The notes: generated by a model not told the origin, from the sequence alone. Shown: positions 36,271 through 46,996, numbered from the stretch's first letter. The stretch: 64,000 bases of DNA from JADLHS01 sp020848635 (GCA_037044975.1 JBAOIL010000009.1:1-64000), one strand, 5' to 3'. Made by a program: numbers and translations.

Positions 36271-38339
36271 ATGAAACACGAAACTAAGACTGGCACCAGC
36301 CACCCGCTCGGCGCCACGCTCAGTGACGGCGGCACGAACTTCAGCCTGTTCTCCCGCTCCGCCACCCGCGTAGAACTGGTGTTCTTCGACCGGGCGGACG
36401 CCGCCAGCCCCACGCGCAGCATTGAACTGGATCCGCACCTCCATCGGACCTATCACTACTGGCACGCGTTTGTGCCGGGAGTGAAAGCGGGGCAGCTCTA
36501 TGGCTATCGCGTGCATGGGCCCGCGGTCCCGGAGCGCGGCATGCGGTTCGATCCGACCAAGGTATTGTTGGATCCTTACGGTCGCGGGGTCGTGGTGCCG
36601 CCAAGGTACAGCCGGCAGATCGCCGCGCAACCGGGCGACAACTGCGCCAGCGCCATGAAGAGCGTGGTGACCGATCCGTCCGTTTATGACTGGGAAGGGG
36701 ACGCACCGCTTCGGCATCTCTCGACCCGGACTATTATCTACGAAATGCACGTGCGCGGTTTCACCCGCCACCCCAATTCCGGCGTGGCGGAATCGAAACG
36801 CGGCACCTACGCGGGTCTGATCGAGAAAATTCCTTACCTTCAGGACCTCGGCATCACGGCAGTTGAACTGTTGCCCGTGTTTCAGTTCGATGTGCAGGAT
36901 TGTCCGCCGGGCAAGGTCAATTACTGGGGCTACGCGCCGGTATCGTTTTTCGTCCCGCACCCGGCCTACAGTTCACGTCAGGATCCGCTCGGGCCGCTGG
37001 ATGAGTTTCGGGACATGGTCAAGGCGCTGCATCGGGCCGGCATCGAAGTCATCCTCGATGTCGTGTTTAATCACACCGCCGAAGGCAACGAAAACGGCCC
37101 GACCTTGTGTTTTCGCGGCCTCGCAAACGAGGCATACTACCTCCTGGAACCCGATCGCGCCCGCTACGCCAACTACAGCGGCACGGGCAATACGCTCAAC
37201 ACCAACCATCCGGTCGTCCGCCGCCTGATCGTGGACAGCCTGCGCTATTGGGTGCAGGAGATGCATGTGGATGGCTTCCGTTTCGACCTGGCGTCCATCC
37301 TTGCGCGCGACGCCAATGGCCAGGTGTTGCCCAACCCGCCAGTGCTCTGGGATATCGAGTCCGACCCGCTGTTGGCGGGCACGAAATTGATCGCCGAGGC
37401 GTGGGACGCCGCCGGCCTGTATCAGGTGGGGAGTTTTGTGGGTGACAGTTGGAAAGAGTGGAATGGGCGCTTCCGTGATGATGTCCGTGACTTTTTCCGC
37501 GGCGTGGAGGGGTCGCTCAAGCGCTTTGCCGATCGGATGATTGGCAGCCCGGAGATTTACGGTCACAAAGAGCGCGAGCCGGAGCAAAGCGTCAACTTCG
37601 TCACCTGCCACGATGGCTTCACCCTCAACGACCTCGTCACCTACAACGACAAGCGCAACGAGGCCAACGGCGAGGAGAACCGCGATGGCGCGAATGACAA
37701 CCGGAGTTGGAACTGCGGCGTCGAGGGCCCGAGCAACGATCCCGCCGTGGAACGACTCCGGAACCGCCAGGTGAAAAACCTCCTCACTGCCAACCTGCTC
37801 TCGCTGGGCGTGCCGATGCTCCTGATGGGCGACGAAATCCGGCGCACCCAGGACGGCAACAACAATGCCTATTGTCAGGACAACGAAATCAGTTGGTTCG
37901 ACTGGGCGCGGCTCCAGCCGCATGCGGATGTGCATCGTTTTCTGAAGTTGCTCACGGCCCGGCGGCTGTTGCGGGGCACGGAGCACGAGCGGCAGCGGAT
38001 GAGTCTGAATCACCTTATTCGGAATGCCAACCAGGCCTGGCACGGCGTCCGCCTGAATCAACCGGACTGGAGCGACCACTCGCGCAGCGTGGCGTTCACC
38101 GCGGAAATTCGCAAAGAAAAGCTCCGCATCCACCTGATCTTCAACGCCCACTGGGCGCCGCTGGACTTCGAATTGCCGCCGCCCGGAAAGGGCGCCGCGA
38201 ATGCCTGGCGCCGGTGGATTGATACCGCCCAGGAGTCACCGAACGACATCGTTCCCTGGGCGAAGGCTCGGCGGTTCCCGGCCTGACTTATCGGGTCGAA
38301 GCCCGCTCGGTCGTGGCCCTCCATGCTCCTTCAAGCTGA
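36271..38339 (+). CDS. glgX: Glycogen debranching enzyme, GlgX/isoamylase type (3' frameshift)
   Basis: GH13 enzyme that removes alpha-1,6 branches from limit glycogen. A CBM48-like N-terminal domain (HPLGATLSDGGTNFSLFSRS) precedes the catalytic barrel: VILDVVFNHTAEG, nucleophile Asp in DGFRFDLASIL, acid Glu in LIAEAWDAAG, and VTCHDGFTLND. The apparent end KARRFPA is an artefact. Adding one base to a G-run near 38257-38260 restores GLTYRVEARSVVALH and a stop at 38339, matching the family's conserved C-terminus. A start at 36271 (MKHETKTG) is preferred to the GTG five codons upstream. Paired with glycogen phosphorylase. Confidence 0.9.
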
Positions 38340-38382
38340 ATCGTCTCGCCCAACCTCATGTTGAATTGAAAGGAAACAAACC

Positions 38383-40896
38383 ATGCCTCCCGTCAAAAAA
38401 AACTCCTGGCCCCAATCCGCCGATGACTCGACCATCGCCGACGCCCGCTGCGGCCTGAGCGTCGCGGACCTCAAGCAGTCGTTCCTCAACAACCTGTTTT
38501 GCGGCATGGGCCGCGTGCCGATGGCCGCATCGCGCAACGACCTCTACACGGCGCTGGCACTGACCGTCCGCGACCGGGTGTTCAAACAGAGCGTGCGCAC
38601 GATGGAAAACTATGCGGCGCAGGACGCCCGCGTCGTGGCGTATTTGTCCGCCGAGTTTCTGCCCGGACCGCACCTGGCCAACAACCTTCTTAGCCTCGGT
38701 ATCGGGGAACCGACCCGGCAGGCCATGTCGGAACTCGGGTTGAATCTCGACGAGTTGATCGAGCAGGAAGAGGAGCCCGGGCTCGGCAACGGCGGCCTGG
38801 GACGGTTGGCGTCGTGCTATCTGGATTCGCTCGCGTCGGTGGAGGTGCCCGCGGTTGGTTACGGCATCCGCTACGAGTTCGGCATCTTTGATCAGACCAT
38901 CAAGGACGGCTGGCAGGTGGAAAGCACGGACAAATGGCTGCGCTTCGGCAACCCGTGGGAAATCGCCCGGCCCGAAATCGCGTATGATGTGAAGTTCGGC
39001 GGGCGCACCGAAACCACCACTGACGCGCAGGGCGGCTACCGGGTGCGGTGGATTCCTGGAACCGTTGTGAAAGGCGTTGCGTTCGACACGCCCATTCTTG
39101 GCTACCGCGTCGGCACCTGCATTCACCTGCGACTTTGGAAAGCGGAGGCGGTGGAATCATTCGATTTCGCGGCGTTCAATCAAGGCGATTACTATCAGGC
39201 CGTCGAAAGCAAGATGCAGTCGGAGAACATCACAAAAGTCCTCTACCCGAACGACGAGGTGATTCAAGGCAAGAACCTCCGGCTGCAACAGCAGTTCTTT
39301 TTCGTCACCTGCTCGCTGCAGGACATGATTCGCGTGCATTTGTTGCTGAAGCGCCCCCTGGCCAAGTTCCACGAGAAGTGGGCCGTCCAGCTCAACGACA
39401 CGCACCCGGCCATCGCCGTGGCGGAATTGATGCGCCTGCTGGTGGACGAGCATACGATGGACTGGGACACCGCCTGGCGGGTCACGCAAAACACCTTTGC
39501 CTATACCAATCACACGCTCCTGCCCGAGGCGCTGGAGAAATGGCCGGTCGGTTTGTTCGGCCACCTGCTGCCACGCCATCTCGAAATCATTTACGAAATC
39601 AACCGCCGCTTCCTCGACGAAGTGCGGGCCAAATTCCCGGGCGACGACGCCCGCCTGGTCCGGATGTCACTCATTGACGAAAGCGGCGACCGTTACGTGC
39701 GCATGGCCAACCTGGCCACGGTGGGCAGCCATCATGTCAACGGCGTGGCGCGCCTCCACTCGGAGCTCCTGGTCCGGACCGTCATGCACGACTTCGCCGA
39801 GCTGTGGCCGAACAAGTTCTGCAATGTCACCAATGGCGTCACCCCGCGCCGCTTCGTGGCCGTCAGCAATCCCCCGCTCGCCCAGCTCATTACCGAAGGC
39901 ATCGGCGACGGCTGGCTGCGCGATCTCGACCAACTCCGCAAACTCGAGCCGCTGGCGGACAACCCGGCCTTCCAAAAAAAATGGCGCGCGATGAAACTCA
40001 CGGCCAAGCGTGGGCTCGCCACGCTTATCGAGCAGCGCACCGGCATCAAGGTGAATGCCGAATCGCTGTTTGACATCCAGGTCAAGCGCCTGCACGAATA
40101 CAAACGGCAACACCTGAATGTGCTGCACATCCTCACGCTCTACTTGCGGTTGAAACGTGACCCGAAGGCCGAGGTGCCGCCGCGCACGTTCATTTTCGGT
40201 GCCAAGGCCGCGCCCGGTTATGCCTTGGCCAAGCTCATCATCAAACTCATCAACTCGGTGGCCGCAGTGGTGAACAACGATCCGGTCGTGCGCGACCGGC
40301 TTAAAGTCGTGTTCTTTCCGGACTACAATGTGAAGAACGCCCAGCACATCTTTCCCGCCGCGGACTTGAGCGAACAGATTTCCACCGCCGGCAAGGAAGC
40401 CTCGGGCACCGGGAACATGAAGTTCGCTCTGAACGGTGCGCTGACCATCGGCACGCTTGACGGGGCGAATGTCGAAATCCGCGAGGAAGTCGGCGCGGAG
40501 AATTTTTTCCTCTTCGGGCTCGACGCCAGTCAGGTCGAAGAACTGAAGTCCCACGGTTATCAACCGCATGCTTACTATGAGCAGAACCCGACCCTGCGGG
40601 CGGTTCTGGACTTCATCGCCAGCGGCGCGCTGGCGGGCGGCGACCCGAGTCTCTTTCGTCCGCTTGTGGACAACCTGTTGGATCACGATCCATTCCTTGT
40701 ACTTGCGGATTATCAGGCTTACGTCGAGTGCCAGGAAAAAGTCAGTTCCCTCTGGCGCGACCCGCAGGCTTGGACGCGCAAATCCATCCTGAACGCGGCC
40801 CGCATGGGCAAATTCTCCTCCGACCGATCCATCCGGGATTACTGCGCGCAGGTGTGGAACATTAAGCCAGCCTCAGCGCGGAGTGAGTCCAGATGA
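38383..40896 (+). CDS. glgP: Glycogen/starch phosphorylase
   Basis: 837 residues, intact, with AAAGGAA eight bases upstream of the ATG. Contains the long N-terminal domain with NNLFCGMGRV and the phosphorylase core GNGGLGRLASCYLDSLASV, NDTHPAIAVAELMRLL, and the pyridoxal-phosphate lysine in EASGTGNMKFALNGALTIG. It releases glucose-1-phosphate from glycogen and works with the debranching enzyme encoded 43 bases upstream, giving a complete glycogen-degradation pair, presumably in one operon. Typical length. Confidence 0.95.
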   Translation: MPPVKKNSWPQSADDSTIADARCGLSVADLKQSFLNNLFCGMGRVPMAASRNDLYTALALTVRDRVFKQSVRTMENYAAQDARVVAYLSAEFLPGPHLANNLLSLGIGEPTRQAMSELGLNLDELIEQEEEPGLGNGGLGRLASCYLDSLASVEVPAVGYGIRYEFGIFDQTIKDGWQVESTDKWLRFGNPWEIARPEIAYDVKFGGRTETTTDAQGGYRVRWIPGTVVKGVAFDTPILGYRVGTCIHLRLWKAEAVESFDFAAFNQGDYYQAVESKMQSENITKVLYPNDEVIQGKNLRLQQQFFFVTCSLQDMIRVHLLLKRPLAKFHEKWAVQLNDTHPAIAVAELMRLLVDEHTMDWDTAWRVTQNTFAYTNHTLLPEALEKWPVGLFGHLLPRHLEIIYEINRRFLDEVRAKFPGDDARLVRMSLIDESGDRYVRMANLATVGSHHVNGVARLHSELLVRTVMHDFAELWPNKFCNVTNGVTPRRFVAVSNPPLAQLITEGIGDGWLRDLDQLRKLEPLADNPAFQKKWRAMKLTAKRGLATLIEQRTGIKVNAESLFDIQVKRLHEYKRQHLNVLHILTLYLRLKRDPKAEVPPRTFIFGAKAAPGYALAKLIIKLINSVAAVVNNDPVVRDRLKVVFFPDYNVKNAQHIFPAADLSEQISTAGKEASGTGNMKFALNGALTIGTLDGANVEIREEVGAENFFLFGLDASQVEELKSHGYQPHAYYEQNPTLRAVLDFIASGALAGGDPSLFRPLVDNLLDHDPFLVLADYQAYVECQEKVSSLWRDPQAWTRKSILNAARMGKFSSDRSIRDYCAQVWNIKPASARSESR

Positions 40897-40900
40897 GCCA

Positions 40901-41044
40901 ATGGAAGAACTGCTCCAGGAAGTCCCTCACCTTCCGTTGCGCTGGCTGTTCGCCTTCGGGCCCGTGGTGTTTGTGGCCGAGAAGTGCATGCAGCTCTTCG
41001 TCCAGCCGGTCCTGGTGGCGATCCCGATGGCACTGGGAGGATAA
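40901..41044 (+). CDS. Possible small membrane protein
   Basis: 47 residues in a separate frame, MEELLQEVPHLPLRWLFAFG followed by a hydrophobic segment (PVVFVAEKCMQLFVQPVLVA). It begins five bases after the phosphorylase stop. The hydrophobic profile and codon use are protein-like, so it may be a real one-pass protein, though no homologue is known to me. Confidence 0.4.
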   Translation: MEELLQEVPHLPLRWLFAFGPVVFVAEKCMQLFVQPVLVAIPMALGG

Positions 41045-41048
41045 TACC

Positions 41049-41390
41049 ATGTGCCGCCTGCTTGTCAGCTTGTTGGCCGCGGGGTTCGGCAGTGCATGTG
41101 CTTGCAGCCAGACGGCCCTCCCACACGATTCCACGGCAACCAACGCACCATCGCGGTTTCGCTCGGCGGAGGATGGCTGGTTCGATGTGAGCGGGTTCTT
41201 GGACGAGGAATACGGATTTCTCCCGGTGGTCATCCCGATCAAAGATTATGGGATGTGCGAACCAGCCTTAAAATTAATCCAAGCGCCAACCCCTGTGCCG
41301 ATTCTGCTCAGTTTTAGATTGCACCAATCTGGTGGCGGCCTAAGATTCGTGCCAAGCTGTCCCGTTGGGATGATAGCCCATAATCCATGA
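41049..41390 (+). pseudogene. 5' fragment of a BamA/TamA-like outer-membrane protein
   Basis: Signal peptide (LLVSLLAAGFGSACACSQT), then SAEDGWFDVSGFLDEEYGFL and PVVIPI, the opening seen in outer-membrane surface-antigen proteins of this group. Normally a ~350-residue beta-barrel continuing with a glycine-rich VGYG-type segment follows. From about 41240 the frame instead reads an unrelated tail and ends at 41390. The gene appears to have lost its barrel by deletion or misassembly. It lies between the glycogen operon and CorA. Confidence 0.5.
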
Positions 41391-42388
41391 TCCGGTCACT
41401 CGCCTTCACCACGCAAGGTCGCCTGCACACGCGGGACATCGAGATGTTCCTGATGCCCACGTTGTTGAGCGACACGAATCTGTTTCTCTGGATTGATCTC
41501 GAAAAACCGACCCCCGAGGAAACGAAGTTCATCTTGGAGGACCTGTTTCATTTTCATCCGCTTTCCATTGAGGACTGTGTTGGGATCAGTCCGTCGCCCA
41601 AAGTTGAGGAGTATTTGCCCAAGGAGGAGGACAAATTCGCGCCGTACCTGTTCATGGTGATTCATGCCGTGGACTACAGCCGCAAGGACGGCGTGTTTGG
41701 CACGAGCGAATTGAATTTTTTCCTCGGCAAGAATTTTCTCGTCACCTACCACGCGTCGCCCCTGCGCAGCGTGGCGATTACCGAGGAACGCGCCTGCAAA
41801 GGCACGATCCACATCGCCCGCGCGCCCGACCGCGTCGCGCACAACCTGCTGGACGCAATTGTGGACAATTACAAGCCCGCGCTGGAGGAGCTGTCCATGG
41901 AAATCGCGGAGCTCGAGCAGGAGGCGCTGCAAAATCCCACGCACAAGACGCTCAATCAAATTCTCCAGGTCAAAAAGGAAGTGCTGCATCTGCGCCAGAT
42001 CATCGGTCCGCAACGGGAGGTGCTGGCGCGGTTCGCCCGCGGCGAGTTCAAACTGATCCGCGCCCATCTCGTGCCCTACTACCGCAACGTCTACGACGCG
42101 CTCTATCATATTTCCGAACTGGCGCAAAACTACACCGATTCGCTCACCGGCATTCTACAAGTCTATCTGAACATGTCGTCCAACCAGACCGGCGAAGTGG
42201 TCAAATTGCTGACGCTGATCACCGTCATCACGACGCCGTTGATGATGATCGGAACGTGGTATGGGATGAACTTCGGCGACCAGATGCGGGAGATGAAGTG
42301 GCCGCATGCGTATCAACTCGCGATTGTGGTGACCCTGGTTTCCACGGTGGCCACCTACTGGTATTTCAAGAAGAAGAAATGGTTCTAA
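41387..42388 (+). CDS. corA: CorA-family divalent cation transporter
   Basis: 333 residues, intact. Cytoplasmic domain with long charged helices (EIAELEQEALQNPTHKTLNQ), then the two membrane helices with the signature YGMNF (IGTWYGMNFGD) and the basic end FKKKKWF. Start ATG overlaps the stop of the truncated outer-membrane fragment (ATGA). Mg2+/Co2+/Ni2+ uptake is the family function. It belongs to the verrucomicrobial part of the window and is only distantly like the CorA at 7367. Confidence 0.92.
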   Translation: MIRSLAFTTQGRLHTRDIEMFLMPTLLSDTNLFLWIDLEKPTPEETKFILEDLFHFHPLSIEDCVGISPSPKVEEYLPKEEDKFAPYLFMVIHAVDYSRKDGVFGTSELNFFLGKNFLVTYHASPLRSVAITEERACKGTIHIARAPDRVAHNLLDAIVDNYKPALEELSMEIAELEQEALQNPTHKTLNQILQVKKEVLHLRQIIGPQREVLARFARGEFKLIRAHLVPYYRNVYDALYHISELAQNYTDSLTGILQVYLNMSSNQTGEVVKLLTLITVITTPLMMIGTWYGMNFGDQMREMKWPHAYQLAIVVTLVSTVATYWYFKKKKWF

Positions 42389-42392
42389 CCGG

Positions 42393-43637
42393 ATGCCGCC
42401 GCCCAAATCCAGCTTTCTTGACAAGGTCCTCGGTCGCATTGGGCGGCTGGATGCGGAAGGTTTGCAGACCGTCGTTCAACGCCTCGCCCGCGAACGGAGC
42501 TTTCTCGAAACCCTCTTCAATACCATCGAAGACGGGGTGCTGGTGGTGGACGAAACTGGGCGCATTCTTTACCTCAACCAGGCGGTGACCCGGTTGCTTG
42601 GCGTGCAAGCCAATACCGAAGGCCGGCAATTGAAGGAAATCCTGCCCGAAGTGGACTGGGAAAAGATTTCACGCCTGGACACCCACGGCGGCCCCCAGGT
42701 CCTCCGGCATGAGTTCGAGGTCGAATATCCGCGCCCGCGCTTTCTCCGGCTCTACGCTGCGCCGCTGGATGGCGAAGAGACCGGCAGTTCCGGCATGGCG
42801 CTGATTTTGCACGATGCCACGGAGGCGCGGCAGAAAAACTTCGAGGCCATCGAGAGCGAACGCGTGCAGGCGCTCACGCTGCTCGCCGCCAGTGTCGCCC
42901 ACGAAATCGGCAATCCGCTCAATGCGCTGCACATCCACCTGCAACTCATGGAGCGCGAAGTCAAGAAGCTGAAAACCAGCCCGGCGCGCGGTGAGATCGC
43001 GGCCCGACCCCGTTCGCAATCCGCGGCCAACGAAGCGGAGACGGCGGACGTGGCGAACAAACTGGATCAGTATCTTTCCGTCGCGAAAGGCGAGATCAAC
43101 CGGCTCGACTACATCGTCACACAATTCCTCCAAGCCATCCGGCCCGCACCGTTGCAGATCAAGCTGACGACCCTCAATGCGGTGATTCAGACAACCCTCG
43201 AACTCCTGCGGCCGGAACTCGACAATCGCGGCATTGCAATCAAAACCAAGCTCGCCCGCCATCTGCCGGCCACCCCCATTGACCCGACGCAAACCCAGCA
43301 AGCGCTTCTGAACCTCGTGAAAAATGCGATGCAGGCGATGACCAAGGGCGGCACGCTGACACTGCAGACGGGCGAAACCACGGAGGCGGTCTGGGTGAGC
43401 GTGGCGGACACGGGCGGCGGCATTCCCCAGGAACAACTCAACCGCATCTTCGAGCCGTTTTATACGACCAAGAAAAAGGGCAGCGGCCTCGGCTTGATGA
43501 TCGTCCAGCGCATCGTGCGGGCGCACAATGGCCGCATCGAACTCGAAAGCCACGTCGGGCGGGGCACGACGTTCCGGTTGTGGCTGCCGTTGCATGAGCG
43601 GAAACCGCGATTACTGGAGGCGCCGGTGCATGACTAA
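42393..43637 (+). CDS. NtrB-like PAS sensor histidine kinase
   Basis: 414 residues, no membrane segment. PAS-like domain ~40-140 (LFNTIEDGVLVVDETGRILY), HisKA phospho-acceptor His170 in LLAASVAHEIGNPLNALHIH, and HATPase motifs QQALLNLVKNAMQAM (N box), VADTGGGIP (G1) and KGSGLGLMIV (G2). A cytoplasmic NtrB-type kinase. The stop lies eight bases inside the next gene, which encodes a sigma54-dependent regulator, so they form a cognate pair. Starts four bases after CorA, so it may be co-transcribed. Confidence 0.9.
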   Translation: MPPPKSSFLDKVLGRIGRLDAEGLQTVVQRLARERSFLETLFNTIEDGVLVVDETGRILYLNQAVTRLLGVQANTEGRQLKEILPEVDWEKISRLDTHGGPQVLRHEFEVEYPRPRFLRLYAAPLDGEETGSSGMALILHDATEARQKNFEAIESERVQALTLLAASVAHEIGNPLNALHIHLQLMEREVKKLKTSPARGEIAARPRSQSAANEAETADVANKLDQYLSVAKGEINRLDYIVTQFLQAIRPAPLQIKLTTLNAVIQTTLELLRPELDNRGIAIKTKLARHLPATPIDPTQTQQALLNLVKNAMQAMTKGGTLTLQTGETTEAVWVSVADTGGGIPQEQLNRIFEPFYTTKKKGSGLGLMIVQRIVRAHNGRIELESHVGRGTTFRLWLPLHERKPRLLEAPVHD

Positions 43638-44998
43638 GCCAACGTTGCTCATCGTGGACGACGAGAAACCCACCCGCGAAGGATTGCGCGCAGCCTTGGA
43701 GGAACGTTTCGATGTGTACCTTGCCGAGGACGCCAAGGCCGCGATGGAACTGCTCGAACGCGAAAGTTTCGACGTCATGCTTACGGACTTCCAGATGCCG
43801 AACGAGGACGGGATGAAGCTCATCGGGCGCGCGAAGTCGCTGGCGAAACCGCCAATCTGCATCCTGATGACGGCCTACGGCTCGGAGGAACTCGCCGTGG
43901 ACGCCATGAAGCGCGGGGCCGACGATTACATCGCCAAGGGCCGGCTGCAAATTGACGAGCTTGAGATGCGCATCGCGCGCGCGGTGCGGTCGCAAAAGCT
44001 GGAAGTCGAGAACGTGTCGTTGCGCCAGCGGCTCGACGAGAAGTTCGGCATGGAAAACATCGTGGGCGAATCGCCGGCGATGAAGGAGATTTTCGAGGTG
44101 GTGCAGCAAGTCGCGCCGACCCGGGCCACGGTCCTGTTGCTCGGGGAAAGCGGCACGGGCAAGGAACTGGTCGCCAAGGCAGTCCACCAGCTCAGTCCGC
44201 GCGCGAAACTGCCGTTTGTGACGGTGCATTGCGCGGCCCTCGCAGCGTCGTTGCTGGAGAGCGAACTGTTCGGCCATGAGAAAGGCGCGTTTACCGGCGC
44301 CCACGAGCGGCGGATTGGGCGGTTTGAACAGGCGCAGGGCGGAACGCTGTTTCTGGACGAGATCGGGGAGATTGACGCCACCATCCAAATCAAACTGCTG
44401 CGGTTTCTGGGGGAGCGGACCTTCGAGCGGGTCGGGTCGAACAAGACGCTGACGGCCGACGTGCGGCTGGTCGCCGCCACGAACAAGAACCTGGAGGCCC
44501 TGGTTCAGGCCGGGACGTTCCGCGAGGACCTGTTTTTCCGGTTGCGCGTCGTGGAGATCAATCTGCCGCCATTGCGCGAACGGATGGGAGACATCCCGTT
44601 GCTGGCGCAGGGGTTTCCTGCGGGAATTTGCGGCCGAGAATCACAAACCGGTGAAGGATTTCACGGCGGAAGCCCTTGAATTGCTGCTGAACCATCGGTG
44701 GCCGGGAAATGTCCGCGAACTGCGGACGGCCATCGAAAGCGCGGTGGTGTTGTGTCGGGGCGAGCGGATTTCCGCGCGCGATCTGCCGCGCACCCTGCGC
44801 GCGGAGGCCGGGCGGACAGGGGCTCCTGCTCGCGAACTGCCAAAGAATGACTTGACGGTGAAGGAAGCGGAGAAACAATTGATTATTCGGGCGTTAAACG
44901 AAACGAAGGGCAATCGGACGCGGGCCGCAAAGAAGATCGGCATGGCGCGCCGCACCTTTCATCGCAAACTGCACACGTATCATCTGGAAGGCTTTTAA
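43630..44998 (+). CDS. NtrC-family sigma54-dependent response regulator (one frameshift)
   Basis: Receiver domain (LLIVDDEKPTREGL; phospho-acceptor Asp in FDVMLTDFQMP; conserved Lys in DDYIAKGRLQ), AAA+ domain with Walker A GESGTGKE and the sigma54-contacting GAFTGA loop (EKGAFTGAHERRIG), then a Fis-type helix-turn-helix (NRTRAAKKIGMARRTFHRKL). A surplus base near 44614-44618 breaks the frame between AAA+ and C-terminal parts; corrected it reads LAQGFLREFAAENHKPVKDF. Activates sigma54 promoters on command of the kinase encoded just upstream. The next gene starts two bases after its stop. Confidence 0.9.
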
Positions 44999-45000
44999 TT

Positions 45001-46932
45001 ATGGCGTCCGTACAAGATTCGGTTAACAAGTTCGAGGCCATGTGGAACGGGCGGGGCTGGCGCATTGGCCTCGGGGGGCTGCTTGCCGTGTTGCTGTTAG
45101 GGGGTTACAACTGGCGCGCGTTCCACAACCTGAGGAACCCGGAAGCCATGGATGCCGCGCAGGTGGGGCGTAACCTCGCAGAGGGGCGGGGCTATACCAC
45201 CCAGTTCATCCGGCCGTTGAGTATTTATCTGGTTAAGAACCGTAATCAGGCCAAGTACGGGAACACTTCGGCGGAAGTCACCGCCGACCCGGCCCAACTC
45301 AAAGGGACGCATCCAGAAGGGCTGCACCCCGATCTGGCGAATCCCCCGGTGTATCCCATAGTGCTGGCCGGACTGATGAAAGTCCTGCCGTTCACATATC
45401 CGGTGAATGTTCAGGATCCCTTTTGGAGCGAGCCCAACCCACGCTTGCTCAGACTGACCCCCGAAGAGCTCAAGGCGGCGGCGCCCCGGATGTTCTGGCG
45501 TTATCAGCCGGATTTTCTCATCACCCTCTTCAACCAGGCTTTGTTGTTGGCAAGTGTGCTACTGACCTTCTTTCTCGCCCGGCGGCTGTTTGACAACCAA
45601 GTGGCGTGGATGGCGGGCATCCTGATGCTCGGCTGTGAAATGCTCTGGCGGTTCAGCGTGTCGGGGTTGTCCACGCAACTCCTGCTGCTGATCTTCCTGG
45701 CGGTGATCTGGTGCCTTGTATGGCTCGAAAGCGAAGAGCGCGAACCGGTGTGGAGCCATCGCGCGCAGTTTTGGCTCGCGGGGGCGACTGGTCTGCTCCT
45801 CGGCATGGGCATGTTGACGCGCTATGCGTTTGGCTGGCTGATCATTCCGGTGCTGGTTTATCTGGGGGTGTTTTGCGTCTTGCGGCGGGTCCAAGTGCTG
45901 TTCATCACGCTGGGCGTGTTTCTCGTGGTGGTGGCGCCATGGGTGGCGCGCAATTTGGTTGTGAGTCGGACGCCCTTCGGGACAGCCACCTATGCCTTGC
46001 TGGAGAATTCCTCGCTCTTCCCGGAAGACAAGCTCCAACGGTCCCTGGAGCCCAGTTTCAAGGCGGTGGGTTTGAATCCATTTGCCCACAAACTTGCCGG
46101 CAATACCCGGGAGATCCTGCAGAACGACCTGCCCAAACTGGGTGGCAGTTGGGTGACGGCCTTGTTCCTCACCGGGTTGCTGTTGAGCTATCGCCGGCTG
46201 GCGCTGCGCCGTTTGCGTTATTTTCTGCTCGGCACCTTGCTGGTGCTTGTCGTCGTTCAAGCGCTGGGACGCACCCAGATTTCCGAGGATTCGCCCATGA
46301 TCAATGGCGAAAACCTTCTCGTGCTAACGGTACCGCTGGTGTTCCTTTTCGGCACCGGGCTGTTCTTCCAATTGCTGGATCAAATGGCTCTTCCCATCCG
46401 CGAACTGCGGTATCTCGTCATCGGGCTATTCGGTTTTGTCGCCTGCCTGCCCATGCTCTTCATCTTTTTGCCGCCCAGAACCTCGCCCCTTGCGTATCCC
46501 CCTTACTATCCGCCAACGATTCAGAAGGCGTGCGTTTGCATGAAGCCGGCCGAACTCATAATGAGCGATATTCCCTGGGCGATGGCGTGGTACGGTGACC
46601 GCCAGTGCGTCTGGCTGACGCTGAATGCCAATTCGCAATTCTTCGCCATCCACGATTTCCTCAAGCCCGTGCGCGGTCTTTACCTCACGACGCGAACCAC
46701 CGATACGGGCTTTCTCTCAAAATGGCTGCGCGCTCAAGGGGAAGACTGGGAGAAATTTATATTCTTTTCGATGTTGAACAATAAGTTCGAATCTAATTTC
46801 CCATTGCGCCGGGTGATGCCTGACCTCCCAATGTCGCCCGAGCAACTCTTCTTCACTGATTACGTGCGTTGGGAAACGAAGTCCGCCCCGGAATCAGGCG
46901 GTGACGTAAAATCAGAATCAGAGAAGAAGTAA
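45001..46932 (+). CDS. GT39/ArnT-like integral membrane protein
   Basis: 643 residues with many hydrophobic segments. The N-terminal luminal-type loop has the acidic MDAAQVGRNLAEGRGY motif common to polyprenyl-phosphate-sugar transferases. The membrane region (VAWMAGILMLGCEMLWRFSV, LLLGMGMLTRYAFGWLIIPV and others) and a large C-terminal soluble domain (MKPAELIMSDIPWAMAWYGD) fit a protein-mannosyltransferase or ArnT-like fold. Exact substrate unknown. Located directly after the two-component genes, so likely in the same transcript. Intact. Confidence 0.7.
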   Translation: MASVQDSVNKFEAMWNGRGWRIGLGGLLAVLLLGGYNWRAFHNLRNPEAMDAAQVGRNLAEGRGYTTQFIRPLSIYLVKNRNQAKYGNTSAEVTADPAQLKGTHPEGLHPDLANPPVYPIVLAGLMKVLPFTYPVNVQDPFWSEPNPRLLRLTPEELKAAAPRMFWRYQPDFLITLFNQALLLASVLLTFFLARRLFDNQVAWMAGILMLGCEMLWRFSVSGLSTQLLLLIFLAVIWCLVWLESEEREPVWSHRAQFWLAGATGLLLGMGMLTRYAFGWLIIPVLVYLGVFCVLRRVQVLFITLGVFLVVVAPWVARNLVVSRTPFGTATYALLENSSLFPEDKLQRSLEPSFKAVGLNPFAHKLAGNTREILQNDLPKLGGSWVTALFLTGLLLSYRRLALRRLRYFLLGTLLVLVVVQALGRTQISEDSPMINGENLLVLTVPLVFLFGTGLFFQLLDQMALPIRELRYLVIGLFGFVACLPMLFIFLPPRTSPLAYPPYYPPTIQKACVCMKPAELIMSDIPWAMAWYGDRQCVWLTLNANSQFFAIHDFLKPVRGLYLTTRTTDTGFLSKWLRAQGEDWEKFIFFSMLNNKFESNFPLRRVMPDLPMSPEQLFFTDYVRWETKSAPESGGDVKSESEKK

Positions 46933-46996
46933 TTGTGAAATCCATCTGACTTCGTGGCAATTGCATTTGTTCCCATCCCCACCTTATCCTCGCGTC

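Noticed and set aside
36973..40686. Long - strand frames opposite the glycogen genes
   Set aside because: They are shadows of GlgX and GlgP; none shows a family motif.
5580..44620. Programmed +1 frameshifting as the cause of the many breaks
   Set aside because: The sites share no slippery motif or downstream structure and affect families not known to use it.
5580..44620. The idea that every surplus base is a C
   Set aside because: Many sites allow it, but restoring GDPTRLRQ in the kinase needs removal of a G at about 10812, so no single-base rule holds.
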